A stretch of 64,000 nucleotides of DNA from Yoonia sp. F2084L (GTDB taxonomy: Bacteria; Pseudomonadota; Alphaproteobacteria; Rhodobacterales; Rhodobacteraceae), in assembly GCF_023015625.1 (NCBI RefSeq), contig NZ_JALKAH010000004.1:248001-312000 (forward strand), written 5' to 3'. The stretch's first letter is position 1; every line of letters begins with the position of its first letter. Made by a program: the position numbers and the translations under genes. This document shows, one piece after another, positions 1 through 9,028 of this stretch. Below the pieces are notes generated by a model, which saw only the letters and a list, made by a program, of their open reading frames with translations, ran no database searches and was not told the origin of the DNA.

Positions 1-191
1 GATCGCCGCATTTTGTGCGGCCGCACAGGGAAGGTAACGCGCTGTTTGCATTGCCGCCAACGTTGGTGAAGCAAGCATCACACCTGTCGCCGGTTTTGTG
101 GCATTCGTCAGTTCAGTTGACAGGCGTCAACCAAATTCGCACGGTTGCCTCAACCCAAAGATGAACATCATTTATGTTGAGCTGATACTCT

Positions 192-1532
192 ATGATCAAA
201 GCAATTTTAAACGCCTTCAAATCCACGCAATTAGTGACACTGCGCAAGCCGAGTGGGGCAGTCGCTGGTCGCCCGATCGATGTGGTTGCCGCACTATTCA
301 TTTTCCTTGGTGCCGCCGCATTGGTAAGCCGCAGCTACATATCAGGTCCTGCTACGGTGTCATTATGGGGCCTTCAGGGTTTTGTCGCCACCTTGGCCGT
401 CAGTGTTCTTGCGGTGACAATTGGATGCATCATCCTGCGTCGAGAAAAGGAATTGGGCGCAACGCTTGTTGTCCTGACGATGAGCATGTGTGTCTCGACA
501 CTTCTGATTGGTGGCATATGGTTCGCGTTCAAGGACAGAACATTCGCACAATCATATACGTTGTTTTGGGTGTTGGGGGTAGCTCCTGTCTTTGTCGCGC
601 TTTGCCGCCAAACAGCGACAGCAAGATGGTACCAAGCATGGTCTGGTGCGGTTTTGTTTGGATTTTGGCTTTTGGCATCCATCGTCCTTGGACACTACTA
701 TGGGCAGTCGTATATCTTTGAGGTCGCCTATGACACAGAAGAAACCACCGATTATGACTATGGATCTCTTGCAGACCCCGAAGTCATATACCCCCAACAG
801 GCTGATTTGTTGGGCGGACAGCTTACAGACCTTGAAGCAAGTGCCGACGATCAGGCTGACATGTTTGTACTACTTGGTGCTGGAACGCCCAACCAGAGCG
901 TGTTTCAGCGGGAAATTGACCATCTTGAAACGCTCGCAGCTACCCGGTTTGACGCGCAAAACCGCACTATCAAATTGGGTCCTACGGTCGACGATCCCCT
1001 TCGTTTGCCGCTTCTCAACCGGACAAATTTGACGCAGAGTTTGAACGCAATTTCCAATATCATGGACCCCGCACAGGACCTTGTCTTCATCTTCCTGACA
1101 TCACACGGTGGACGCGCAAGCCTGTCTACATACTTTCCCGGTCTGAATGCGCGCAACCTAAGCAGCGCTGAAGTCGCTCAGGCGATCGACCAAAGTGGTG
1201 TCGCGAACGTCATCATCGTCGTTTCCGCATGTTACTCTGGATCATTCGTCGACGAGCTTGAGGCGCCGGATCGGCTTGTCCTGACGGCTTCCGCCGCTGA
1301 TAGATCATCCTTTGGCTGCGCGGATACAAATACCTTCACCGATTGGGGCACTGCATTTTTCGATGCATTGGAGGATACGCTAGACTTCCACCAAGCGGCA
1401 CTGCGCGCGCAGGCGACAGTCGCAACAGAAGAGGCAGAACGCGGTTATGAGGCATCGCTCCCACAAATTGCAGAGGGCGAAGCGATTGGCGAGATACTAG
1501 AAGCCTGGGTTGCGGCGCGGTTGCCAAACTAA
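192..1532 (+). CDS. membrane-anchored C13 family (legumain/caspase-like) peptidase
   Basis: The 446-residue protein begins with about five hydrophobic segments (roughly residues 32-48, 62-82, 90-110, 122-138, 150-167). A soluble C-terminal domain of about 220 residues follows. That domain holds the clan CD signature: catalytic His305 in TSHGG after a hydrophobic strand, and catalytic Cys347 in VSACYSGSF after a second strand. This is the pattern of peptidase family C13 (legumain, GPI transamidase). The segment between the membrane part and the protease core is acidic and low in hydrophobic residues, like a linker. It is predicted to be an inner-membrane cysteine peptidase; the substrate and the side on which it acts cannot be told. 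The ATG follows a weak GAG-type ribosome site. It is convergent with rpsA and looks monocistronic. Family assignment is fairly sure, biological role unknown. Confidence 0.8.
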   Translation: MIKAILNAFKSTQLVTLRKPSGAVAGRPIDVVAALFIFLGAAALVSRSYISGPATVSLWGLQGFVATLAVSVLAVTIGCIILRREKELGATLVVLTMSMCVSTLLIGGIWFAFKDRTFAQSYTLFWVLGVAPVFVALCRQTATARWYQAWSGAVLFGFWLLASIVLGHYYGQSYIFEVAYDTEETTDYDYGSLADPEVIYPQQADLLGGQLTDLEASADDQADMFVLLGAGTPNQSVFQREIDHLETLAATRFDAQNRTIKLGPTVDDPLRLPLLNRTNLTQSLNAISNIMDPAQDLVFIFLTSHGGRASLSTYFPGLNARNLSSAEVAQAIDQSGVANVIIVVSACYSGSFVDELEAPDRLVLTASAADRSSFGCADTNTFTDWGTAFFDALEDTLDFHQAALRAQATVATEEAERGYEASLPQIAEGEAIGEILEAWVAARLPN

Positions 1533-1590
1533 CGACAGCGCCCAATCTGAACCGCTTTGCAGTGAGCTGCGCTGCAGTCGCATCGGCCCC

Positions 1591-1626
1591 AAAGAAAAGC
1601 CCCGCCGCAGTTTCCTGCGGCGGGGC
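1591..1626 (-). terminator. rho-independent terminator of rpsA
   Basis: A perfect 12-bp GC-rich stem (GCCCCGCCGCAG at 1599-1610 with its complement at 1615-1626) closes a TTTC loop. Read leftward it is followed by TTTTCTTT. It lies 28 bp past the rpsA stop, between two convergent genes. Confidence 0.9.
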
Positions 1627-1653
1627 CAATTCGTTCAGACTGCGAAGTCAGAC

Positions 1654-3327
1654 TTACTCGTCGCCCTTCAGCGCTGCGCCAAGGATATCACCCAAGGATG
1701 CACCGGAGTCAGACGAGCCATACTGCTCAACCGCTTCCTTCTCTTCCGCGATCTCGCGTGCTTTGATCGACAGACCCAGCTTGCGGGTCTTGCTGTCGAT
1801 GTTGGTCACGCGCACGTCGACCTTGTCGCCCACGCCGAAACGCTCTGGGCGCTGCTCGGCACGGTCACGGGACAGATCAGAGCGACGGATGAAGGATTTC
1901 GCACCTTCATAGTCGACCTCAACGCCGCCGTCTTCGATCTTGGTCACTTCAACAGTGATGATCGAACCACGCTTCACGCCGCCAACGGCTTCTGCGAACG
2001 GATCACCGTCAAGGGCTTTGATAGACAGCGAAATACGCTCTTTCTCAACGTCAACTTCAGCCACTTTGGCCTGCACGATGTCGCCCTTGCGGAAATCACC
2101 GATGACGTCTTCGCCGCGGCCTTCCCATGTCAAGTCAGACAGGTGGACCATGCCGTCGATGTCGCCTTCGAGGCCAACAAACAGACCGAATTCGGTGATG
2201 TTCTTAACTTCGCCTTCAACCTCAGTGCCCTCAGGGAACTGCTCTGCAAAGACTTCCCATGGGTTGCGCTGTGTCTGCTTGAGACCAAGGGAAACGCGAC
2301 GCTTGGCGCTGTCAATTTCCAGAACCATGACTTCGACTTCCTGCGAAGTAGACACGATCTTGCCGGGGTGTACGTTCTTCTTTGTCCAAGACATTTCGGA
2401 CACGTGCACCAGACCTTCAACGCCGGCTTCCAGTTCAACAAATGCGCCATAGTCGGTGATGTTGGTCACACGACCCTGATGTACGGAACCAAGGCTGAAC
2501 TTCGCTTCAACAGCATCCCACGGATCATCCTGAAGCTGCTTCATGCCAAGGCTGATACGGTGAGTTTCCTTGTTGATCTTGATGACCTGCACCTTGATCG
2601 TCTCGCCAATGGCAAGGATCTCGGATGGGTGGTTCACACGGCGCCATGCCATGTCTGTGACGTGCAACAGACCGTCAACACCGCCCAGATCAACAAACGC
2701 ACCGTATTCGGTGATGTTCTTGACGACGCCGTCAACTTCCTGGCCTTCAGTCAGGTTGCCGATCACTTCGGCGCGCTGCTCTGCACGGCTTTCTTCAAGG
2801 ATCGCACGACGGGATACAACGATGTTGCCGCGACGACGGTCCATTTTCAGGATCTGGAATGGCTGCTTCAGACCCATTAATGGGCCCGCGTCACGCACAG
2901 GGCGGACGTCAACCTGAGAGCCGGGCAAGAATGCGACAGCGCCGCCAAGGTCAACGGTGAAACCACCTTTGACGCGGCCGAAGATTGCGCCATCGACGCG
3001 CTCTTCGTCAGCATATGCTTTTTCCAAGCGATCCCATGCTTCTTCACGGCGCGCCATCTCACGAGAGATAACAGCTTCGCCGCGGGCGTTTTCAACTTGG
3101 CGCAGGAACACTTCGACAGTGTCACCAACGGCCAGTTCAGCCTCTTCACCGGGATTTGCGAATTCTTTGATATCAACGCGGCCTTCCATCTTGTAGCCCA
3201 CGTCGATGATGGCTTGGCCCGCTTCGATTGCGATCACCTTACCTTTGACAACTGACCCTTCAGCGGGTGTGTCCATTTCGAAGCTTTCGTTCAAGAGTGC
3301 TTCAAACTCTTCCATAGTATTAGCCAT
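1654..3327 (-). CDS. rpsA: 30S ribosomal protein S1
   Basis: S1 binds mRNA at the small ribosomal subunit and helps start translation of structured messages. The 557 residues contain six successive S1/OB-fold repeats starting near residues 24, 110, 196, 281, 368 and 455, with the usual alternation such as GVVKNITEYGAFVDLGGVDG. Length and repeat number are normal for the family. The ATG at 3327 has an AGGA-type ribosome site about 13 nt upstream, in a 261-bp leader that could carry autogenous control, though no specific element was recognised there. In relatives cmk and aroA usually lie directly upstream; here they are about 6.5 kb away, with unrelated genes between. A strong terminator follows the gene. 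Confidence 0.98.
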   Translation of the reverse strand: MANTMEEFEALLNESFEMDTPAEGSVVKGKVIAIEAGQAIIDVGYKMEGRVDIKEFANPGEEAELAVGDTVEVFLRQVENARGEAVISREMARREEAWDRLEKAYADEERVDGAIFGRVKGGFTVDLGGAVAFLPGSQVDVRPVRDAGPLMGLKQPFQILKMDRRRGNIVVSRRAILEESRAEQRAEVIGNLTEGQEVDGVVKNITEYGAFVDLGGVDGLLHVTDMAWRRVNHPSEILAIGETIKVQVIKINKETHRISLGMKQLQDDPWDAVEAKFSLGSVHQGRVTNITDYGAFVELEAGVEGLVHVSEMSWTKKNVHPGKIVSTSQEVEVMVLEIDSAKRRVSLGLKQTQRNPWEVFAEQFPEGTEVEGEVKNITEFGLFVGLEGDIDGMVHLSDLTWEGRGEDVIGDFRKGDIVQAKVAEVDVEKERISLSIKALDGDPFAEAVGGVKRGSIITVEVTKIEDGGVEVDYEGAKSFIRRSDLSRDRAEQRPERFGVGDKVDVRVTNIDSKTRKLGLSIKAREIAEEKEAVEQYGSSDSGASLGDILGAALKGDE

Positions 3328-3588
3328 GTGGCGTCGTTTTCCTAACGTTTGGTTTTATACGGGCCGTGCGGTTGTCTCCGCCGGTCTTTGGGTTTCAATT
3401 GGTCGCAAGCGCGCGTTGCGGAACATAAAACAACAGGGCCGGTTACTCACCGACCCCGCTCAAGTCTCACGTCCGCGCCTGTCTCGACACTTCGACAGGG
3501 CGGCGTATAGGGGGGTTTGGGCTTGTTTGCAAGGGGATTTGCGAATGCAACACTTGTGACATTCTCCTGCGATGTAGCACTTCGCTCA

Positions 3589-4998
3589 CTATCGGCTTTC
3601 GGTTCTCGGTGTAAATGTAGCAGCGACGATATGCTCATGTCGCGGAACGTACGTTTGAGCAAACAACTGGTAATTGTGGGGGGCATCGTGACCTCGAAGC
3701 TTATGCTCATTCACAGCCTGCGTGACAACATCTCGCATCTCAGGGAACGGACGAGTGAAGTTGCTCCAGTCAGTATACATCACTTGATAGTCATTCTCGC
3801 TATTGCCGTAGTCGACCCAATTTCTCGCACGCTCCGGAGTAAGCTGACGCCTCTTGAGAGACACCTTACTGAACTTACTTGGAATTACGTCTAAAGCATC
3901 TTCGAATGCCAAATGTATCAGTAGGGGCAAATCAATTGGCTCGTCAGGATGGCATCGCAATGCCACTTCGACTTTCATTATGACGCGCTTAATCTGTCGC
4001 ATCGAAAGGTCACTCGCTGGCGCAATCACTCGCGTCATATCGGCGGCAGCCTCAACGGAAAAGGCTTTATCCGGTCCAATTGGTTGGAAGTCTGGCATCA
4101 TAGTAAGGACCAGACTGGCAGCCGCTTCCCCAAGTGCCTCATTCGTCCGAGGCAACTGCAGACGGATATCAACAAACTTGTCCAGATACCGCTCACCTTG
4201 CTGCGCATCAGAGAACCGCCTGTTTGCCAAAGCCTCCAAATGATCCGCATTTACCATCAGCACAAAAGCAAAGCCGGGCTGACTAAACACCAGCTTCATC
4301 GCCTCAAGCAGCGCAATTGCATAATCTGGATGGCAGCGATCTAACTCATCGATAATAACAACGATCCGTCTATTCGGCGCGCCTTCGGTGATTGTATCGA
4401 AGAGCACTTTCAAATGTTCTGGCAGTTCTTTGGTACGGGCCTTATCGGCCTGCAGTTGATGCGCGATCAAGCCACCAAGGTAGTCGGAAAGCTCTTTGCC
4501 AACTTCGTCAACAATTTCAGACAACATCGCCTCAGCATCCGACGCCTCGGTCCCGTCACCAACAAGCGCTTCACCAATCTGATCAGCAGCGCCACGTGTC
4601 AGGACGTTCACGGCAACCTTGCTGCCAACAGCCCCCACCTGCTTTGCGCGCTGCCAAAATGCTTTTCGCCGCTCCGGCTCGCTTTCCGGTATCAACGCCA
4701 GCAGCGCGCCCAGAAACGTCACAACCGGATCGCCGGAATGATCCGACTGCTGGGCGTCAATCTCGACAACGATTTCGCCTTGCTGCCTTAGATGCTCTGC
4801 CCAAGCCTTCCGAAAGAACGTCTTACCATGGCCGAACCCAGCCTCGATTGAGATGACCTTGCACTCTTTCTCGCCCTCATCAATTGACTTGATCAACCGC
4901 GTGTAGCTCGCCCCGATCTCTCGAAAGCCAAGTTTGTCACCCTCCCAAGGGTTCTTCTGCAATGTGTCGGTCAAGGAAAGCTCCGTCGATGCAATCAA
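3589..4998 (-). CDS. KAP family P-loop NTPase
   Basis: A 469-residue NTPase with Walker A AGFGHGKT (residues 53-60) and Walker B VVIIDELDRCHPD (213-223). The DELDRC form and the spacing match the KAP family. Many KAP proteins carry transmembrane helices inserted after Walker A; here residues 90-180 show no clear membrane span, so this is probably a soluble variant. KAP NTPases occur in anti-phage and membrane-associated systems, but no partner effector is visible nearby. No ATG fits the start: an in-frame TAA lies 18 nt before the TTG at 4998, and AAAGG sits about 12 nt upstream of that TTG, so TTG is the best start. Base composition looks more AT-rich than the flanking housekeeping genes, and the gene lies in the accessory block between rpsA and cmk. 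Family call good, function unknown. Confidence 0.75.
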   Translation of the reverse strand: MIASTELSLTDTLQKNPWEGDKLGFREIGASYTRLIKSIDEGEKECKVISIEAGFGHGKTFFRKAWAEHLRQQGEIVVEIDAQQSDHSGDPVVTFLGALLALIPESEPERRKAFWQRAKQVGAVGSKVAVNVLTRGAADQIGEALVGDGTEASDAEAMLSEIVDEVGKELSDYLGGLIAHQLQADKARTKELPEHLKVLFDTITEGAPNRRIVVIIDELDRCHPDYAIALLEAMKLVFSQPGFAFVLMVNADHLEALANRRFSDAQQGERYLDKFVDIRLQLPRTNEALGEAAASLVLTMMPDFQPIGPDKAFSVEAAADMTRVIAPASDLSMRQIKRVIMKVEVALRCHPDEPIDLPLLIHLAFEDALDVIPSKFSKVSLKRRQLTPERARNWVDYGNSENDYQVMYTDWSNFTRPFPEMRDVVTQAVNEHKLRGHDAPHNYQLFAQTYVPRHEHIVAATFTPRTESR

Positions 4999-5059
4999 TG
5001 TGTCAAAATACCTTTAGTTGAACAAAAGCACAGCGACACACCAATTTCCATATGACGTT

Positions 5060-5533
5060 TTAGGACACCCCCAAAACCTCACCCAGCTTGTCAAACGCCT
5101 GCATCCAGCCGCCTTCGCCCTGGCTCCCTGCAGGCACACCGGCGTGGGTTATTGTCATGACCGTTTTGCCGCCCGCCTCTGACAACTCGACAGTAACTTC
5201 GGTTGTATCCGGTGTCCCTTCTGGCATGCCCATCACTTGCGGTGAGATCACGTTCCCATCCGCGTCACACATGCTTTCAGTATAGACGAGTCGGTTTGGC
5301 GCTGAGACCTCTTTGTAAACGCCCGTGAACCACATCGTCATCACCCGCTCGGGTCGCTTCATTTCCATGCAGATCTTGCGGGTGCCGCCGACTTGCACAT
5401 CCATTTCGGCGACCGGGACCGAAAAACCCATCGGGCCGTACCATTTCTGAAACTGCGCGGGGTCTGCCCACATGTCCCAGACGGTCTGAATTGATGCGTC
5501 AAAGCTGCGTTCGATTTTCACCCAATCTGTCAT
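5060..5533 (-). CDS. SRPBCC (AHSA1-type) domain protein
   Basis: The 157 residues form one START/SRPBCC fold of the AHSA1/CalC group: an N-terminal IERSFDASIQTVWDMWADP, the typical FQKWYGP segment, and a C-terminal amphipathic helix (GGWMQAFDKLGEVL). Members bind hydrophobic ligands or help stress proteins; no ligand can be predicted here. The start ATG is one base after the TAA of the ArsR gene, so the two are co-transcribed and probably translationally coupled. An ArsR-type repressor paired with an AHSA1-type protein is a recurrent arrangement, suggesting the regulator controls this gene in response to an unknown small molecule. Confidence 0.85.
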   Translation of the reverse strand: MTDWVKIERSFDASIQTVWDMWADPAQFQKWYGPMGFSVPVAEMDVQVGGTRKICMEMKRPERVMTMWFTGVYKEVSAPNRLVYTESMCDADGNVISPQVMGMPEGTPDTTEVTVELSEAGGKTVMTITHAGVPAGSQGEGGWMQAFDKLGEVLGVS

Positions 5534-5534
5534 G

Positions 5535-5867
5535 TTACTTACCTTCCAAATCCTTAAGTATTTCGGTCATCGTATCAAACCGCACATCCCAGATATGACG
5601 GTATTGCTCGGTCCATTCCGCAACTGCCGCCAGCGGGGCGGCGTTCAGCGTGCATGGGCGAAACTGCGCGTTGCGCGCGCGCGTGATCAGGTTTGCCCCT
5701 TCCAGAACCCGGATGTGCTTTGAAACGGCAGGCAGGCTCATCTCAAAGGGTTCTGCCAGTTCATTTACTGTCGCTTCGCCTTGTGCCAAGCGCGCAAGGA
5801 TTGCGCGGCGGGCCGGATGGGCAAGAGCTGCGAAGGCGGCGTCAAGCTGGGTAACTTCATTCATCAT
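5535..5867 (-). CDS. ArsR family transcriptional regulator
   Basis: A 110-residue winged-helix protein: HPARRAILARLAQGEATVNEL is followed by a recognition helix around SLPAVSKHIRVLEGANLI and the wing. This is the standard ArsR/SmtB layout. No cysteine pair of the metal-sensing kind is present, so it is likely a non-metal member. Two consecutive ATGs (5867 and 5864) could start it. A large imperfect inverted repeat lies immediately upstream (5872-5911), consistent with autoregulation. It is the first gene of a two-gene unit with the SRPBCC gene. Confidence 0.9.
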   Translation of the reverse strand: MMNEVTQLDAAFAALAHPARRAILARLAQGEATVNELAEPFEMSLPAVSKHIRVLEGANLITRARNAQFRPCTLNAAPLAAVAEWTEQYRHIWDVRFDTMTEILKDLEGK

Positions 5868-5871
5868 TCAA

Positions 5872-5911
5872 TTATTAAACCACAAAGTTAATTAATCAAG
5901 TGGTTAAATAA
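5872..5911 (-). promoter_or_regulatory. candidate ArsR operator
   Basis: TTATTAAACCAC (5872-5883) and GTGGTTAAATAA (5900-5911) are inverted copies matching at 11 of 12 positions, separated by 16 AT-rich bases that include the palindromic core TTAATTAA. The element lies just before the arsR-like start, where an autoregulatory operator is expected. Binding is inferred. Confidence 0.6.
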
Positions 5912-5969
5912 TGCCATGTTAGATAGCCATTGCGGCAAAACCCATCATTCGGGCGAACATCATGCTGTA

Positions 5970-6848
5970 TTAGGTCTCTGGAATACGATTGTAACGCCGC
6001 ACTTGGTCCGCGGCTTCCAACGAGTCGCGATGTACGATCGGAAAAGCGTCCGCATCAATGCTGTGGGCCTGGCACAAGTGATGCAGCAGGCTACCAGGCG
6101 GCGGTGTGCCTGTTGCACCTCTCCGCGTCAGGCGACGCCTGATCCCCGTCGCGTAGAGGTGCAAAGACATGCTGTCTTCGCGCAGTTGATCCACATCATA
6201 TGGGGTTGGTGTTTCCAGCAACGTCGCTGAGTGACGTGCCGCTATCGGATAAAGGTAACTGAACGGTTTTGCGTGCTTTTGCTCACCAGTCGCGTAGATG
6301 AAATGGCCGAATGCTTCGGGGCCTGTAACACCAACGGGCAGGCTCTCGAATGAGACCTGATCGTGGTCTTGTTCAATCAGATCCACTTGCTCGGGCGACC
6401 ACCACGGCGGGATACGTCCCGTCGCACTGACAAAGTCTTCCATCGCCAGGACAGCAGGGCTTTCTCGTGGCAAACGCAGCACACCGTTTGGGATAAACCG
6501 CCGCTTGCGCGGCGCGAACAGATAGCCTGCGTCAGCAAGATGCGGGCGCAAAGCATAGACATCCGCATCAACCCAAATGTGGTCGGTCTTACGCATCAAC
6601 AACACGCGAAATATGTCCGAGTGGATGCGTGGATCGTCAAGCTGATCCTTGCCCCAGTACTTTTGCGTAAATGTATGATCCATGACCTCGCGGGCGTCAC
6701 GAATGTCCGCATAGTCCGGTGGATCTTCCACATCATCATAAAGGTACAGGATCGGTTTCTGACCTGCGTCATAAAATGACTTAAGACTTAACCGCTCCAA
6801 GAACGACAGTTTTGGCCCAATCCAAAGTGTTGCAACCGTATCGGTCAT
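5970..6848 (-). CDS. glycosyltransferase-like protein (GT32/capsular polysaccharide type)
   Basis: The protein of about 292 residues has the layout of GT32-like glycosyltransferases: an N-terminal LWIGPKLSFLERLSLKSF strand-helix, SDIFRVLLM in the middle, and WVDADVYAL, whose DAD serves as the metal-binding DXD motif. The next half is rich in charged and aromatic residues with no membrane span, so it is probably cytoplasmic or peripheral. A longer frame begins 33 bases upstream at 6881, but MTDTVATLWIG at 6848 fits family N-termini better. It stands alone in the accessory block, so donor and acceptor are unknown. Confidence 0.65.
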   Translation of the reverse strand: MTDTVATLWIGPKLSFLERLSLKSFYDAGQKPILYLYDDVEDPPDYADIRDAREVMDHTFTQKYWGKDQLDDPRIHSDIFRVLLMRKTDHIWVDADVYALRPHLADAGYLFAPRKRRFIPNGVLRLPRESPAVLAMEDFVSATGRIPPWWSPEQVDLIEQDHDQVSFESLPVGVTGPEAFGHFIYATGEQKHAKPFSYLYPIAARHSATLLETPTPYDVDQLREDSMSLHLYATGIRRRLTRRGATGTPPPGSLLHHLCQAHSIDADAFPIVHRDSLEAADQVRRYNRIPET

Positions 6849-6980
6849 TCTTGCGCCTTTTGTCGGTGAGTGTTGGATCATCTGATCTTATGGATTTGCG
6901 CATGTAAATCCCAAATAGAGGCAGACTGCCTCATAATCAGAGCATCCAAACACCAGAACTCCGCTCGGCGCAAAGTCCCG

Positions 6981-7607
6981 CTAAACTTGGTCTATAGCCT
7001 TCTGAACGGCGGCAAAGTAGGCCCCGACCTGTGCGCCATCAACCAATGCGTGATGGACCTCTAGCGTCATGGCCATGTCCCAGTATCCATCACGTTCCAC
7101 GAATTTGCCCCATGTTATGCGCGGGATGCAGTCGTCAGGGCCAGGCAAAGCATTGTTGATCGACGTATAGTCCAACCACGGCATGCAAGACAGGTAGGCC
7201 AAATCATCACGCTCGCCGCTATTCGCTTGCAGCGCACCGCCCTTGGCGACCTCATCAATCAGTGCCTTGGCCTGCGTATCGAAGTGCACAAAATTGGCCA
7301 AGTACGGGACATAAGCATAACCAAAGCTGCCCGCTTCGGTCGGAACTGTCATCGACAATGTCACCATGTCATGCGCAACCACCAGGTCATCGCGAAACCG
7401 CATGCATAGTTCGGGCACGGCGTGCAGCCCAGCACCGATGGCATAAAGGCAGGCGCGATAAGGCGCGACACCGTCGGCCTTGCGCCGCATCAGGTGGGTT
7501 ACATCCAACCGCGTGGTCGTGGCGTAGTGCGGCTGCTGATAGCTGCGGAAAAAGCGAAACTGCGCGGCACGTGGCCAGCTTTCAAGATCAACGATGTGAT
7601 AGGACAT
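6981..7607 (-). CDS. chloramphenicol acetyltransferase-like protein (CatA family)
   Basis: The 208-residue protein shows the fold and signature of type A CAT enzymes: WPRAAQFRFFRSY near the start and the catalytic HHALVDG around residues 185-191, in which the first His is the general base and the Asp is structural. Length is typical (about 210-220). The ATG at 7607 is preferred over a TTG two codons upstream. CAT-like proteins in environmental bacteria often acetylate substrates other than chloramphenicol, so resistance should not be assumed. It lies between a glycosyltransferase-like gene and a LysM-DctP gene with no obvious functional link. Confidence 0.8.
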   Translation of the reverse strand: MSYHIVDLESWPRAAQFRFFRSYQQPHYATTTRLDVTHLMRRKADGVAPYRACLYAIGAGLHAVPELCMRFRDDLVVAHDMVTLSMTVPTEAGSFGYAYVPYLANFVHFDTQAKALIDEVAKGGALQANSGERDDLAYLSCMPWLDYTSINNALPGPDDCIPRITWGKFVERDGYWDMAMTLEVHHALVDGAQVGAYFAAVQKAIDQV

Positions 7608-7720
7608 GTCCAAGTGGTGTCAGATTTTCCGAAGGTGTGCCAGCGCTGTTTGGCATGAAATGCAAACGGTGCCGTCAGCCAAAGCTGCGGCACCGCATCA
7701 TTTTCAGGTTGTCGCAGCAA

Positions 7721-9028
7721 TCAGCGGAACAGCAATGTGTCCTGAAGAGCCGCGAGATTGGCCTTGTACTCGGCAACAGCCTGATCGCCCGGAATGCCAA
7801 GCGTGTCTGCCAGCGCGATCCAGTTATCAACGCGCGTGTCAGATACCTGTGACAGCTCGGCCAGCAATGCATCACTCGCCTTGACGGTGTTCAATCCAGT
7901 GGTCAGCATATGCGATCGGTGGCCGTTGTCGAAGGCGTCCCAGGATGCAGAGCGATGCGCCAGAAACTCACCCGAGACAGCGGCAATCGCCTGTTGATCC
8001 ATGGGTGAGATTTGACCCCATGCTTCATCAGACAACACGATCGAAAACGTTGGGGTATAGAGGCCATTATCAACCTCGGTTACGGTCCGGTCTTCTTTCC
8101 AGACCCCAACGGCACGGGCCGCGCCATGCGCCATAAAGAACGTCAGCGTTCCATTTTCCGCTTCGTTCTGTGCCATCAGCTGCATTTCAGTTTCTTCGCG
8201 CACGGCCGCCGGGCCACGCGTATCAAGACCAACAAAGTATGGCACCGCATAGTTGTTCATATCCGCGATGCCCTGACCTACGACAACAGGTTCGTTACTC
8301 AACCGCCAGATATGTGCGGTTGGTGCTGCCACAAAACCCAGCAATTTGGCCTCATCAAAATAGTCGGTCTTGGACAGGTGGTTCTCGTGCAGGTTCCAAA
8401 GCGATACTGCTGTCTGCTCTGCCGAGCCACCCATCAGAGGGATCATGGGCAATTGAAGTAGCGGATGGCTGTCTGCAAGGTATCCGTTAAAGATGTAAGC
8501 GCCATCAACCTGGCCTGTTGTGACAAGATCCAGCTGTACCACTGGATCGCGGTTCATCACGGGCGGGTCAATGAACTGAACGCGCCCGTCGGTCACTTCG
8601 GTGATTTCGGCAAGATAGATATCAATAATCCCGCTGTTCATGATGAACTTTGGTGCGGACGTCTTGTTGAAGGTAAACACCAATGGCCCGGACTGGGCAG
8701 ACGCAACCTCAACTTCCGGCGCTGGTTCCGCGACAGGCTCTGCCACAGCGACAATCGCGGTTTCGCCGGCTGCGCACGGCACCTGCAGGACCTGACCCAC
8801 AAAGATAAGGTTCGGGTTTGAACCCACCACATCGCGGTTGGCGTTATACAGATCGTCAAAGATCGTGCTGCCATAAGCGCGCTTGCTGATCGCACTGAGC
8901 GAGTCGCCACTGGCTACTGTATAAGTCTGACCGCAAGTGATCGGCGTTTTGTTCTGGGCCAGCAGTGCACCGGGCAAGGCACCAATAAAAACAGCGGCAA
9001 TTGTGCCGCTGACAAATGTCTTAGTCAT
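7721..9028 (-). CDS. secreted LysM domain fused to a DctP-like (TRAP) solute-binding domain
   Basis: The 435-residue product has a signal peptide (about residues 1-24, ending ALLAQ). A LysM domain follows (about 32-82: YTVASGDSLSAISKRAYGS, then the typical NP-LIFVGQVLQVP end). An Ala/Glu/Pro/Val-rich linker (about 85-112) leads to a DctP-type periplasmic binding domain (about 113-410) with features such as VQLDLVTTGQVDGAYIF and LPMIPLMGG. LysM binds peptidoglycan, so the binding protein may be held at the cell wall. No TRAP membrane genes (dctQ/dctM) are nearby, so it is an orphan. The ATG at 9028 sits one codon after a TTG and behind GGAG. A fusion of this kind is unusual. Confidence 0.75.
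   Translation of the reverse strand: MTKTFVSGTIAAVFIGALPGALLAQNKTPITCGQTYTVASGDSLSAISKRAYGSTIFDDLYNANRDVVGSNPNLIFVGQVLQVPCAAGETAIVAVAEPVAEPAPEVEVASAQSGPLVFTFNKTSAPKFIMNSGIIDIYLAEITEVTDGRVQFIDPPVMNRDPVVQLDLVTTGQVDGAYIFNGYLADSHPLLQLPMIPLMGGSAEQTAVSLWNLHENHLSKTDYFDEAKLLGFVAAPTAHIWRLSNEPVVVGQGIADMNNYAVPYFVGLDTRGPAAVREETEMQLMAQNEAENGTLTFFMAHGAARAVGVWKEDRTVTEVDNGLYTPTFSIVLSDEAWGQISPMDQQAIAAVSGEFLAHRSASWDAFDNGHRSHMLTTGLNTVKASDALLAELSQVSDTRVDNWIALADTLGIPGDQAVAEYKANLAALQDTLLFR

Noticed and set aside
1..191. Possible tail of an upstream gene at the left edge
   Set aside because: Short frames end within the first 40-70 bases and carry no motif, so no partial gene can be supported.
98..721. Alternative 207-codon frame at the left edge
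   Set aside because: It overlaps the start of the C13 peptidase in another frame and has no membrane or motif pattern of its own.
1510..2880. Long open frame on the plus strand across rpsA (456 codons)
   Set aside because: It lies antisense to a clear ribosomal protein S1 gene and has no recognisable domain; it is a codon-bias shadow.
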